Below, piece after piece: positions 30,907 to 42,119 of a DNA stretch of 64,000 nt (positions are counted from its first letter, which is position 1; each line of letters opens with the position of its first letter). The notes below the pieces were generated by a model, which saw only the letters and a list, made by a program, of their open reading frames with translations, made no database searches and was not told the DNA's origin. The position numbers were made by a program, and so were the translations under genes. Location: NCBI GenBank assembly GCA_022495995.1, contig JAFEMH010001244.1:82001-146000 (forward strand), read 5' to 3'. This DNA comes from Adenophora triphylla var. japonica (lineage: Eukaryota; Streptophyta; Magnoliopsida; Asterales; Campanulaceae).

Positions 30907-32469
30907 ATGGATTCTTCGTACGTCCCTAGAATTTTGCCGAGGCTTTCGCAGGAGAGGCAAGCACACTTCCTTGAGCAGTTGAAAACGTGGATGCGGCGCC
31001 GTATGAGGCATCAGAGACGGGCTTTTGAGGTAAGGTTTCGTCTTTGCTCGATTTGGTCTTTTAAGGAGTTGGTTCCTGATTGGGATTTGTTCTTGCGGCC
31101 GCCGCGAAGTTCTGGGATGTTAGGAGGCATGTGTAATCAAGTTTCTCCTATAATGAAATTGTGCCCACTTTTGAGGATTTTCGGGCTTTGATTGGAGGAC
31201 CTGAGGTGGAGGCCATCTCGCTTCCTTTGATTGGTGGTCCCGCGGTGAGCGTGAAGCTTGCGGACTTTCTTCGTACTTCGTTGGAAGAAGTGCAGGGCAT
31301 GATCCTTGATTCGGTCATATCGACATTTCCAGCCTGCCGGAGCGGTTCATGGTTGATGACTAGTGACGTCTCTTGGGATGTATTTGCCTTGTGCGTGATG
31401 GCGACGCTTTTCAGTCGGGCCGCCCTTGGCATTTGTGATGGCGCTTTGCTAGATGTGGTAGGGCATTTGCGAGTGGAGAGGATATTGTCCCGTTGGTCTT
31501 TGGGGAGACTCTTCATGGTATCGACCGTCTGCGACGGGATCGTTTTATGAGAGGGGAAGCCCCGCTTTGCTCACCTTATGGGCTGCGAGAGAGACTTCAG
31601 GCCATGCCCGAGGCTCAGACGTCGTTTAGCCCGTGGTCATTTGCTCGCCGACCTCTTGTGTTGGATATGGATCGATCACTTTGGGAGAGATGGATGGCAC
31701 AGCTTGGTACGCATCAGATCCGCTGGTGGGTTCCGCTGGAGGATTGAGACCAGGAGGATCTTGCAGAAGGGTCCTACGTTGTCGAGTTCCGGGTTTGTCT
31801 TGGTCCTCCTTCTATATTCCGTCGCTTGTTTCCCGGCAGTTTGGGATGAAGCAGAGCCTTTGTTGGTGGGATGACCTTGCTACTGCGGAGGTAGTTCCTC
31901 TTTGTATGGCGGCTTCAGGTGCCTTCTCGTATTTTCGAGGTATGGAAGTATTCCGCTTTCCTCTTGTGGTACTCTTAGACGTCGGGAGCTGTTTGTGACG
32001 ACTCGGATCCGGCCAGTATGAGCAGCGGCGATGTTGGGCGATCCCCAAATGGTCTTGGAGAGCGTGGCGTGCAGCAATTCTCGGGACCCGGTTGCCGTAA
32101 GTAGCTATTGGGCCTTAAAGTGCCGAAGCACAGGTCTCGACCCTTTGGATGTGACGGGGAGACGCTTTGTTTGACTACGAGACTAGAGTTGACCGACCGA
32201 CGGGGAGAGGTCCTCTTTTACTGGGCTCGCGGGGAGGAGATCCGAGCCGAAACACTTGGGCGAATGAAGCCACTGAGAGCTGCTGGATTATTTGACTCTA
32301 CGGGGAGGACCCCGGATCTCGGGCGAGAGACGCGAGTTGGTTCACGTGGAGCGAAAGAAGACTCGCCGGGACGAGGGAAGAAAGGAAAGAATGGCGAGGG
32401 ACAAGCGCAGATGGCGCGGAATGACCTCCTAGGTATTCATTCATTGCATTGCAAACACATTATTAGTTA
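30907..32469 (+). pseudogene. Second antisense gene of the Tat element, DUF7745-like
   Basis: Start GCCATGG at 30907 (MDSSYVPRILPRLSQERQAH), with a donor GAGGTAAGG near 31028. Downstream pieces in several frames: YNEIVPTFEDFRALIGGPEV (about 31150-31210), LADFLRTSLEEVQGMILDS, VFALCVMATLFSRAALGICD (about 31380-31440), the charged LHGIDRLRRDRFMRGEAPL (31505) and VPLCMAASGAFSYFRGMEVF (31890-31955). Order and wording resemble the plant DUF7745 family, which is common in retroelement-derived proteins. The name is from memory. At least three frameshifts. It lies downstream of, and parallel to, the PMD-like gene and faces the integrase end (33234). Confidence 0.5.
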
Positions 32470-33233
32470 AATGTATTAAAAATTTGTCTTTTAGCATGTT
32501 GTGAACTTGAGAGTAGACCGTGCTTGAACTCATCAAGAAATGTTGTAACAGTTAGTGATTTGTGATTTACTTTTAAAGCTTTATCGAGACGCAAGATCTT
32601 TTGTTTGCCTTTGCTTCTCACATTTGTGCACTTTGTCTGGCGTCCATCTTTGGACTTTTACATTGCATTCGGGCTGAGACGATGCAGGCCCAACAGCAAT
32701 CCCCTTTCTTTGAGGCTTTGTGCTTGGCCGAGAGGTTGAATGCTCCCTTGACAAGTCGTTTTGACGGTCCTTTTTCGTAGCTTCCTTGCCTCTTGTTGGC
32801 GTCGGGCTCTTGACCTCAATTTCGCGGCTTCGCTTGAGCTTCTTTTGTTTTTTGTTTTTTTTTTGTGAGCCCTTGCTCGAGCTCTCTTTTTTTTTTTTTT
32901 TATTTATTTTTTTTTTTTTTTTGAAGCGCGGGAGGGGGAAGACAAGCCCCTGGCTTGGAAGTAGACATGAGTCGGTCGTTTGATCTTTGAGTGACCCTCG
33001 GATGTCCTTTGATGTTGCCGCCGTCGTTTGACTTGGTCAAGGTGGCTGTTCGGGCGTGTTCTTGAAAAGTGCGGAGCTTGATGGAGGTCTTGGTTGACAT
33101 TCAAACTTTTGACTTTTTTGTGTATTTTTAGACCGGACCAATTAAGGTTGCCTACGTTCCCCCGGACTAGAGGGATCAGGTCTGCGTAGTTCGACACTAC
33201 ATGGAGTGCCAAGAGATGCACAGCTGTTCTTCT
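32470..33233. other. Spacer between the antisense genes and pol; nothing recognised
   Basis: T-rich tracts at about 32840-32930. No gene seen. Convergent transcripts from both strands would end here. Confidence 0.5.
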
Positions 33234-36200
33234 TTAGGCGAAGTATCTGCGGAGTTTGCTTCCGTTGACTGGATTCATGAAGGGATTGCCGTCTAGGTCT
33301 CCAGTTAAGGCTTCATGGCGCCTCCGGAGAAGATCTTTTGAACCACGAAAGGGCCGATCCATGTGGGTTCCCATTTTCCCAGTGGGTTGGTTCGAGTGGG
33401 AGGCTTTTCTTTGAGTACAAGGTCACCTTCCCTGATGTCTCGGGATTTGACCTTCTTGTCGAAAGCTCTAGCCATCCCCGTTTGATAGGCTCCGGACGTG
33501 TTCCATGGCCTTTAGTCGTCGCTCATCTAGCAGAGCCAATTCGTCATGTCGGCTACAGAGCCATTCGACTTCGTTGATGTCATTTTCCAAAGAAAGACTC
33601 GGAGTGAGGGAATTTCTAGCTCACGTGGGAAGGATGCTTCCATCCCGTACGTCGAGGCAAATGGGGTTTCTCCCGTGGTCAGCCTCGACCGATGCGGTAG
33701 CCCCAAAGTGCAAGGTGCAGCTTCTCGGCCAATCTCGTCTCGGGTGGTCATTTTTCTGATGATCCGTTCGAGGGTTTTGTTGTCGCCTACGGCGCCGTTT
33801 GTTTGTGGCCTGTAGGGAGAAGATTTGTGACGTGTGATCTTGAATTCAGCGATCTGCCGAATTCCCCTTCGAAGTGTGAACCATTGTCCGATATGACCTC
33901 ATTCGGGATGCCGTATCGGCATGATGTTTTCTGAGGAAATGCGCGACCTTCTTGGAGGTGAGTACCTTGTAGGACTTGGCTTCGACCCATTTGGTGAAGT
34001 AGTCGATGGCTACTAAGATGAACTCGCGACCGCGTCGCTGGCGGAGCGATTTTCCCGATGACGTCAATTCCCCTGTGGCAAAGGGCCAAGGTGTAGTCAT
34101 GCGGTAGAGATCGTGGGAGGTAGACGATTGAGGTTGGAGAACCGTTGGCACTTGTCGCAGGCTTCTGACAAAGTGAATGCAATCCGCCTCCATGGAGATC
34201 CAAAGAGTAGCCCATCCCCGAGAATGATTTGCATCGGGCTGCGGCGTTCATGTGGGGACCGCAAGCCCCATTGTGGACTTCGTTCATGAACTTGCTTGCT
34301 TCTTCTGGCCGACGCGCGTCAGAGTGGCCCGTGGTAGCGTTTCTTGTATAACATGTCCCCGAGGATGACGAAGCTGAGAGGCGAGGCGTTTTAGGGCCAT
34401 GATGCTCTTGGTTTTGACCCCTTCGTGTGTGGGTCTTCCTTGTTCATGAAGGTGGTTTCCCGCTCTTGAGGTATTGGAAGATCTGGTTATACGCATGGCT
34501 CATCGACGGGCTTAGGTTACAGTTCGATCTCACAACAAGACGGTGGCGGGAATTTCCTTTCGTCCGACTTTGAAGGGTTTGATTGCTTTTCCTTCGGGGA
34601 TTTCCACAAGGGAGGCGAGGTGGCTAAGGCATCCGCAAACTCGTTTCGGTCTCTTGGCAAGTAATGGAAGGTGACCTCTTCGAATGTGTGATGAGGTCCT
34701 CTATGCGAGCATGATATTTTTGCAAGCCGGGTCTATGGTTTTCCACTTGTTGGAGACTTGGTTGATGATCAAGGCCGAGTCCCCATAAACTTCGAAGTTT
34801 ACGGACATTCCTCTCGAGTGCCGCTTGTAGTCAGCGGCGCGAGCTTCCATATTCGGCGGCATTGTTGGTTACCTCGAAATTGAGCTTTATAGCAATTGGG
34901 GTGTGCTCGTCCTTGGGATCCACCAAGAGCATACCGATGCCGTTTCCTTTTGGTTGGCCGCTCCGTCAAAGAACAAGTTGCCATCGGTTTTCGCCTTCGA
35001 TTGCGAAGATTCCCTCGTCTGGAAATTGTGGTTCAGGCCTCGAGCCTCGTCGGGTTGGGAAATCAACGCTTGTTCACCCATGGCCCGTCTGCGATTGATT
35101 TTTGGTTTACGTACTTGATGTCAAATTCCGCCAGAAGAAAGACCATTTGGCGAGCCTCATTGACAGAGATGGTTTGTCGAAGAGGTACTTCGACGGGTCC
35201 ATTTTGGAAACCAAGTGCATGCTGTGTGCGATCGCATGTAGTACCGTAGTTTCCGACAACCCATACCGTAGCCGCGCAGGTTTTCTCGAGGGCCGAGTAA
35301 TTGAGTTCGCCGCCTTGAAACTTTCGATCGACGAAGTAGATGGCGTTTTCGACCCGTGACTCTTTCTTTTCTTGACAGAGTATGGCTCCAACCGCGGTGT
35401 TTGGCCACAGCTTAGGTATAGCAACAAAGGGCTTTTCCTCGTGGGGAGGACAGAATCTGAGGACTCACAAGGTATGCTTTTATTTTTTCAAAGGCATCTT
35501 GGCATTCTCGAGTTCCATTCGATGTCTGGCTGTTCTTCTTCATCACCTTGAAGATTGGCTCGCACATAGAGGTCAATTGGTTGACGAAGCGGCCGATATA
35601 TTGCAGCGGCCCATGAAGCTTTTCACCTCTCGTCCGAGTTTGCGGTGGTCTCATCTCGATGATAGCCTTGATCTTTTGAGGATCCACCTCGATGCCTCTC
35701 ATGACCATGTATCCCAAAACCTTGCTCTCGGCTAACCCCAAATGTGCATTTGGCGGGGTTAAGCCTCATTGAGTGTTTTCGGAGGCGATTGAAGAATTTT
35801 CTCAGTCTCGTGAGGTGTTGTCCGTCTCGATCCCTTTGAGTGAACGATCATGTCATCGACGTACACTTCGATCTCTTTGTGGATCATATCGTGGAAGAGG
35901 GCGGTTGCTGCCCGTTGGTAGGTAGCCCCACTGTTCTTTAGTCCGAACGGCATTATGTAGCAAGAGGTTCTGTGGGGTTGTGAAAGCCGTCTTTTCTTGG
36001 TCTTCTTCGGCCATCTTGATCTGATTGTAGCCCTAGAAAACCGTCCACGAAGGACTTGACTTCGAAATTGGTCAGAGTGTCTACCAACATGTCGATGTTG
36101 GGTAGTGGAAAATCGTCCTTGGGACTTGCTTTGTTGAGATCTCTAAGTCCACGCAACAACAGATTTTTCCATTGGCCTTGGTGACCGTGACGATATTGGA

Positions 36201-38165
36201 GAGCCATGTGGGTACTCGATCACCCCGACGAAGCCGACGCGGAGCATTTTTTCGATCTCCTCTTTGACTTGTAAAGACCATTCCGCTTGATTCGGCGTAG
36301 CTTTTGCTTGATGGGCTTAGCCTCGGGATTTAAGGGAATCCGGTGCTCTACAATGTTAGGATCTAATCCGGCATGTCTCGGTAAGACCAAGCGAACATCG
36401 TCCACGAACTCTTTGAGCAAAGGCCAATGCGTCTTGCTCGTGCCGGTGAAGAAACTTCCGATTTGCGTCTCTTTTGGCTCTTCGGCAGCCTCCCAAATTC
36501 ACTTTGGTTAAAACCTCCTCAGCTTAGGCCCGGTTTTTCTCTCGTTTGACAAACATGCTTAAAGATGTGCTTAATGTATTGTTCGTTTAATGTGTCTCGC
36601 TTCTTTATCAAGTGAATCGTTATTAACTGCTTCGTGTGTTAGTTAATTTATCGCTTGTTAAAGATGCAATGAGAGGATACTCTGAAAGATCGAAGCATCT
36701 CATTAAGAGCATACGGAATACATTATTGGCAATGAGTTCGTAATCTTCCGGCGTGAGGCCATCGATGACTCGAGAGACTCAAATTCAAAGCTAATGGACT
36801 CAGGATTGAGTTTTGACACTAGACTCTAGACTCGAGGGGTCGACCAAGTTGTTCGATCATGTCCTTTTTGCCGGCAAATGGTCCGTGAGAAGGTGGCCCA
36901 GCTTATTGAGTGGCCATGAGCTTGATAGGAGATGGGGCTTGAAAGGCTTTATGTCACCGTTCCCGATCATTGCTATCACAGAGTTATCGAAACAAAATCG
37001 ATTAGATCTCGGCATCTCGATTTCTTCTTTGAAGAGCAGTGGAGCAAAGGGTTCGTCCCAAGCATCGTCTCGCGGAGTCTCTTGCTTTTGTCTTGGGCAT
37101 TACTAGCTCGAATGCGCACTGTCCCGCTTGTTGAAGGCAGGAGTGTTGACAGAGAGTTTTTCGAGTTCTTCCGCCAAAGAGGGTTTTCCCCAGAACCAAA
37201 ATTCATTGTGAATAGTGGTGGTTGTGGATCCCTACAGGGGCGGTGTGTCGAGGAATGCTCTTCTGACAGATTTGGCTTGAGGCCTCCGAATCTTGCCAGT
37301 TCTCGTTGGAGCTTGTCCATGTTTGTCGGCCATCTTTGTTTGGCGCCGATCGCCTCGTTCCTTTTCTCGGATCTTCTTCCAAGTTGCCGGCCTTCCTTGT
37401 GAAGTACTTGGTCATGTCGAAGCCGTAAGGGACGAAGATCGGAGATTGCGTGCAAGCCTCTTTTGTTATCTCGTGGAGCGCGGTCAGCCTCGCTTGTCCT
37501 CCGCAATGTGTTCGGGAGTAGGAGAGTATCCTGTGCCGTGCAGGTATTCTCGTTCTTTGATATTGATGATCCGCTGAGCGCCCCGATGGCGTTTTCCCAA
37601 ACCGAGCCCCGGATGTAGTTCATGTGTTTCATCATTTTCATCGGGGAGGGATCTTGTCCCAAATCAAAGGCAGTCTATGTGGGCACACTTGGGCCTTTAG
37701 GCTTGATGGTGAACCCCGTTAGCATCATGCCATCATCGTCAGTTTGATTTCTAAGACCGGGACGCCGTTGGTATCGGTCCTTTCTGACTATGCTGCCGCC
37801 GTAGATGATGGTCGATCTGTTCCTTGGACGAACTTTACGCACCGATGGAGAGTGGATGCCACCCCATTGATCCGATGTAGCCAAGGGCGTCCCAAAATGG
37901 CAGTGAAGGTGATCGGGATGTCGATGACTTGGAAGTCTCGTTGGGACCATTTTGCTTTTCCGAACCACAAGGTTCAAGGTGGCTATTCCCAAGACTCGGG
38001 CGGGATGTTGAGTCGTATGCCTTGATTGCTCGAGTCGAGGGTTTTAGATCGATTGCTTTGATCCCTAGCAAATCCATCATTTTGGCCGGAAGGACGTTCA
38101 TGGATGATCCTCCATCTACCAACACCCGAGGAGACGGCGCCGTCCGCTTGAATCAAGTTATGTAG
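33234..38165 (-). pseudogene. Tat-clade pol: protease, reverse transcriptase, RNase H, integrase (many frameshifts)
   Basis: On the minus strand, from high to low coordinate: aspartic protease with MLVDGGSSMNVLPAKMMDLL (about 38125-38065); a linker; RT with DPNIVEHRIPLNPEAKPIKQ (about 36360-36300), TWLSNIVTVTKANGKI, DLNKASPKDDFPLPNIDMLV, MPFGLKNSGATYQR (35953 down) and the catalytic YVDDM at about 35863-35849; RNase H with VDPQKIKAIIEMRPPQTR and IGRFVNQLTSMCEPIFKVMK (about 35690-35570); integrase with DYFTKWVEAKSYKVL (about 34010) and a C-terminus ending LRRYFA then TAA (33236-33234). Together these copy RNA into DNA and insert it. At least ten frame changes are needed to follow the protein, so this copy as read makes no pol. 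Confidence 0.85.
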
Positions 38166-38649
38166 AGAGGCTCGTTGTGGTCACCCCAAATTTTGGAAGA
38201 TCGAGCTCTGTGAAGGTGATGATATTGCCGTAATTGACGTTGCCAATCATCCGAACCGCTTCATCGTGTCACCGTGATGGGAACCATAGTCCGGGCCGTG
38301 CTTTCTTCCAACTTGAGCTTGTGCGGATAAGATGAAGTGAGTAAGGACCAGAGTGAGATGTTAGCCTCGAGTGCGCTTGAGCCGTGTCAAGACAGATCTT
38401 CAACCTGGGGTCCAAGGTTTCACTTTCTTCGCGTAGTGGCCCCTTTTCCATTCGTGGCTCAGTAATGGCCGGCCTTTTGTCCGTCCGTGGAGGATTCACT
38501 GGGATTTCGACCGAACGTGTCGAACATTCACCTCTGGACTTATGGTTTTGCTTGTCTCTCCCGCTTCTCGGAGTGGGAGGAGCCTGATTGGCGTAAGGCC
38601 GCATCGCGCATTTCAATGCGTTCACCGTCATGGCTTTTATCAAGCATCA

Positions 38650-39515
38650 ATAGTGGCTTTGAGATCTTCCCAAGACAGGGGTTGGATTATCTCGACCTTC
38701 GGGCCTTCGGTGGCGGTGCGAAGCTCGTCCCGCCTGATCATGGAGCAAACATTGCCGTGGCCCCGCGTAACTAGGGCTGGGAGATTTGGCCGGGAGTGAT
38801 GACATAGTAGTCAAACTTTCCCGAGGGTTCTCCAAGGGTTCCGACCGTGGGATCACCAGATTCATACCTCTTTTTCGCTTTTGTTGAGAAGATAGCTTCT
38901 TCTTTCGTCGAGACGGCCCTCGCTCATTGCATCCCGGAATTCCATTTCCGGGCAAGCACCGCAATCGGCAGGCGTCCCACCGTATGTGTGTTCGTTGTCT
39001 CGCGGTGGTACCGGACCTCAGGAGGCCGGATGGGCAAGCTTTCCTCCTAAGGTCTTGCGGCCTTACGTCATAACTGCATGGCTCGTATGAGGGTAACAGG
39101 TTGACTTCTCGGGAGACAATGAGAGATGTTAGAGGTCAGAGGAGCGCCACGGCTCGGGAAGCCCAGGTAGTTGGGTAGCTAAGGTTCCGAAGTGGTGCAT
39201 GGCACCTTCGATCCGTGCTTGTTGCTCACCTTGACGTTTCTCAATAGCCATGAGGACCTGCCAAACTTCTTCCAATGTTGGGAAATTTCTTGGGGGTAAG
39301 GTCCCGTTCTCATCGTTGTTATCCACTTGACTTGGCCACGGGGAATTGACCTGACCGTCCCCGGTGACAGAGCCGGGAAGGAGGTAGGACCTTGCCGTTT
39401 TGACACCGGGAGACGGGTTCCCTGGTACTCTCGACCACTCTCTGTTAGCCGGAGGGGGTGACGGGCAAGGTTTAGACACGGGAATGGCCTAACGGGATAA
39501 AAGTGGGAAAGCTCA
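38650..39515 (-). pseudogene. Tat-clade gag (frameshifted)
   Basis: Just upstream of protease on the minus strand. A proline-rich, low-complexity N-terminal part (PFPCLNLARHPLRLTE; SWGTLPPRNFPTLEEVW-like) precedes FPTLEEVWQVLMAIEKRQGE and an IEGAMHHFGTLATQLPG segment. Several frame changes. No clear zinc knuckle identified. Identity rests mainly on position between leader and protease. Confidence 0.55.
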
Positions 39516-40676
39516 CGTGGCATGCAGTTTCCGTTTCTTTTATTTTTTTTCTGATTTTTTTTTTTGTTGTTTTAATTTACTTAAAACATGTTTTCTCAGA
39601 ATCCTAGTGGTAGGTTGGAAAAGATTGCTCTTCTTTTCGCAACTATGCTAGATCCTGGGTCAAGGGAGACCATCTCGTGCGGCTATAAGCCCCTCGTTTT
39701 GCACCCGTATTTCGACATCCGGGGTGGACAGCCTCTGTGCGAGGGTCCTATAGTGCAAGCGGTTTCCACCGGCCTAAAAGAAAAATCGAACCTAAGGACC
39801 GAGCCTGTCATGTTCGTTTTGGATGCGTTAGCCATGTGAATAGTGAACCGAGCCGGCCACCGAGTCAAGATCGTGTCAAGAGTTCGGCATGACCTTCTCT
39901 TGCTTGCTTGCGCAAGGGATCTCGTGACGTTAGGCGTTGGCCGGGTCATATCGTCATGGCCGACGTATCAAAGGCGTGATGACATGGTGTCACTGCGAGC
40001 ATGGATGTATATCCGGACGGAACATCGTCTCTGGGTGTAGCTTCGAAATCAAGATCAGTGTCAAGATTTTAGCATGACCTTTCATCGCTTTGCTTGCGCA
40101 AGGGATCTTGAGTTCCGAGCCTTGACTCGTAAAATGGCCGGCATGGTATATGTATCCAGCCGTATGACACTCTGACTCGGGTAAAACCAACCGAGTCCGG
40201 ACAGAGTGTGACTCAAGACTCAAACGTGTGGCTGACGCTTGGCTAGGATGGGATGTTTGGAATGATCCCTGTGCGCGCCCAAGAGGCCTAGGGAAGACCA
40301 AACGGATCCGCAACCGAGACCACTCCGGTTAAGGGTTGTGAGTGTGCGTGTATCCGAGGCAAAGAGCGCATAGTGTGCGGTGTAACCGAGGCAGCAGTGA
40401 GTAGAGTGCGGTGTAACCGAGGCAAAGTTAAGGCGCGTAGTGTGCGGTCTCTAAAATTCTTTTTCCGAGTAAAATAGAAGTTTTTGAAGAATTTTAAATG
40501 TATGCACGTATGTATATTGATGCTTTTTTTTTTGTATTTTTATTTTTTTGTAAAATAAAAACGAAGCACGTGCACACACACACAACAGCTTAAAGGAAGG
40601 GGTAAAATGAAAGTTTGACCCTCATCATCGTTTTTAAAAATCTTTTGTTTTGTTTAAAAGTTTTTAAAACAAAATG
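39516..40676 (-). other. Tat element 5' leader
   Basis: About 1.2 kb between primer site and gag with no convincing frame. Short tandem words (GTGTGCGGTGTAACCGAGGC, about 40340-40450, three times) and an (AC)n run near 40573. Confidence 0.6.
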
Positions 40677-40694
40677 TCCCTACAGAGTCGCCAA
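40677..40694 (-). other. Primer-binding site of the Tat element
   Basis: Minus strand TTGGCGACTCTGTAGGGA right after the 5' LTR. This is the Tat-type site (TGGCGACTC...), which is complementary to a tRNA 3' end, probably tRNA-Arg. It confirms minus-strand orientation. Confidence 0.7.
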
Positions 40695-40695
40695 C

Positions 40696-42119
40696 CGAAA
40701 TTACCACCGGATCGAAGTCGCCTGATCCGAGAGGCAAGGCAATCGCGCCCGCATCCGGCATTCCGTTTGGCGTGTGGAGGTGTCTCGCCGTTTTGCTTTC
40801 GCATTTGTAGAGTCGCCACGCCGTTTTATTAAGCCCAAAACATTGAAAAAGGGCATCGCTTAAAGATAATTTTAAACCGTTTTTGTGTGATGAGATTTTG
40901 AGTTCGGAGGTCGATGACTCCCGGGAAGAGAATATTAGAATATTAGAGCTCACCCGAGTAGCCTCGTAAAACGAGTCTTTCTGATACCCCTAATATCCTT
41001 TAAATGTCATGTGTGTGTGTGTGTGCTTTTAAAAATGCATGTCAGATCGGATGTCTACATTGTATGCTATGTATGGAAATGTATTGAAATAGTATAGGAA
41101 GGAAGCCTTACCAATGTTGGAGTTCGTTCCGTCTTCCGCCGGGAATGGTGTTTGAGGTCGGAGTAGCGCTCCTGTATGGATCGGGATTGCTCCTCAGAGA
41201 TGCCGATTGTCCGCGGACGCAGTTTCGGCGTGAGTTGAGGTTACAGCTGCGTTCGGCGCAGGTTCGGCGTGCGTGGGGATCGTCGGGATCACTCGGCGCA
41301 GAGGTTCGGGCGTGCGTTGTGGTGGCAGAGTCACTCGGCAGAGTTTCGGCGTGGTTTGGGATCGTCGGTTTGACTCGGAAAGAGCGGGACACCGTGGAAA
41401 GACCAGCAAGGCCTCAAGAGTACCACGAGGGGCCTCAGAGTACCTCGAGAGTGCCTCTAGCAGCGCGGAGCGTCTCGGAGCGCTCGGAGAGGCTTCGGAG
41501 CACCTCGAGGGGCTCAAGGCCTCTAAGGATCCGAAGGGGCCGGAATGCCTCGAAAGGTCTTAGAAGGGAGCCGAAGGCTTAAGGGAGGAAGAGAGAAGTG
41601 GAGGTGTGTGAAAATGAGGAGGGGGAGCCCTCTATTTATAGTAAAATTTCGGAGCAAAGAGGTCCGTACGACCTTCTTGGTTATCCGTGATTTTGGATTT
41701 CCTCGAGCCTGAGGGAATCTCGGCAATGATGGAGAATATTCGGAATGATGATGTCCCCCATGCAAGAAGGTCCGTACGGACCATCTTGCATGCAAAGAGG
41801 TCCGTACGGACCAACTCTGCAGGGAAGTCATCATTTCTTTCTAGATTTGAGGGAATATTGTGGACTTTAAGGGGATTTAGTAATCATTGAAACAAAGAGG
41901 TCCGTACGGACCTTAATTGCTTTTCTCGATTTCCCCGAAAATTCCCAAAAGGTCCTTTTGTCCCTTTTATCCCGTAAAGGCTCCTCCCTTGGTTTGGTTG
42001 GGGGTTTGAGAGGGTTTTGAGAGGGTTTTGGTGAGAGAGGTCTCTCGAGACTGCGTGGGATGAGTCTACGGTGTTTCCCGTGTGTTTGAAAGGGAGTGAT
42101 CCAGATTGGGGTACTTACG
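40696..42119 (-). repeat. Tat element 5' LTR
   Basis: Pairs with 23713-25179 along its length. The terminal TG reads CG at 42119-42118. It is directly abutted by an unrelated chromovirus LTR fragment at 42120. Confidence 0.87.

Larger units (their letters stand above)
23713..42119 (-). mobile_element. Tat-clade Ty3/gypsy retrotransposon with two antisense genes, 18.4 kb
   Basis: In minus-strand order: 5' LTR (42119-40696), primer site (40694-40677), leader, gag (about 39515-38650), protease (about 38165), RT (about 36420-35800), RNase H (about 35740-34700), integrase (about 34290-33234), antisense genes (32469-27690, on plus), tandem-repeat 3' UTR (27640-25180), 3' LTR (25179-23713). The order, RT wording (MPFGLKNSGATYQR, YVDDM) and antisense genes are typical of the Tat lineage. 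Coding frames are broken at many points by small indels. No matching 5-bp target duplication is visible (GATAT on the left, GTTAG on the right). Confidence 0.88.
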
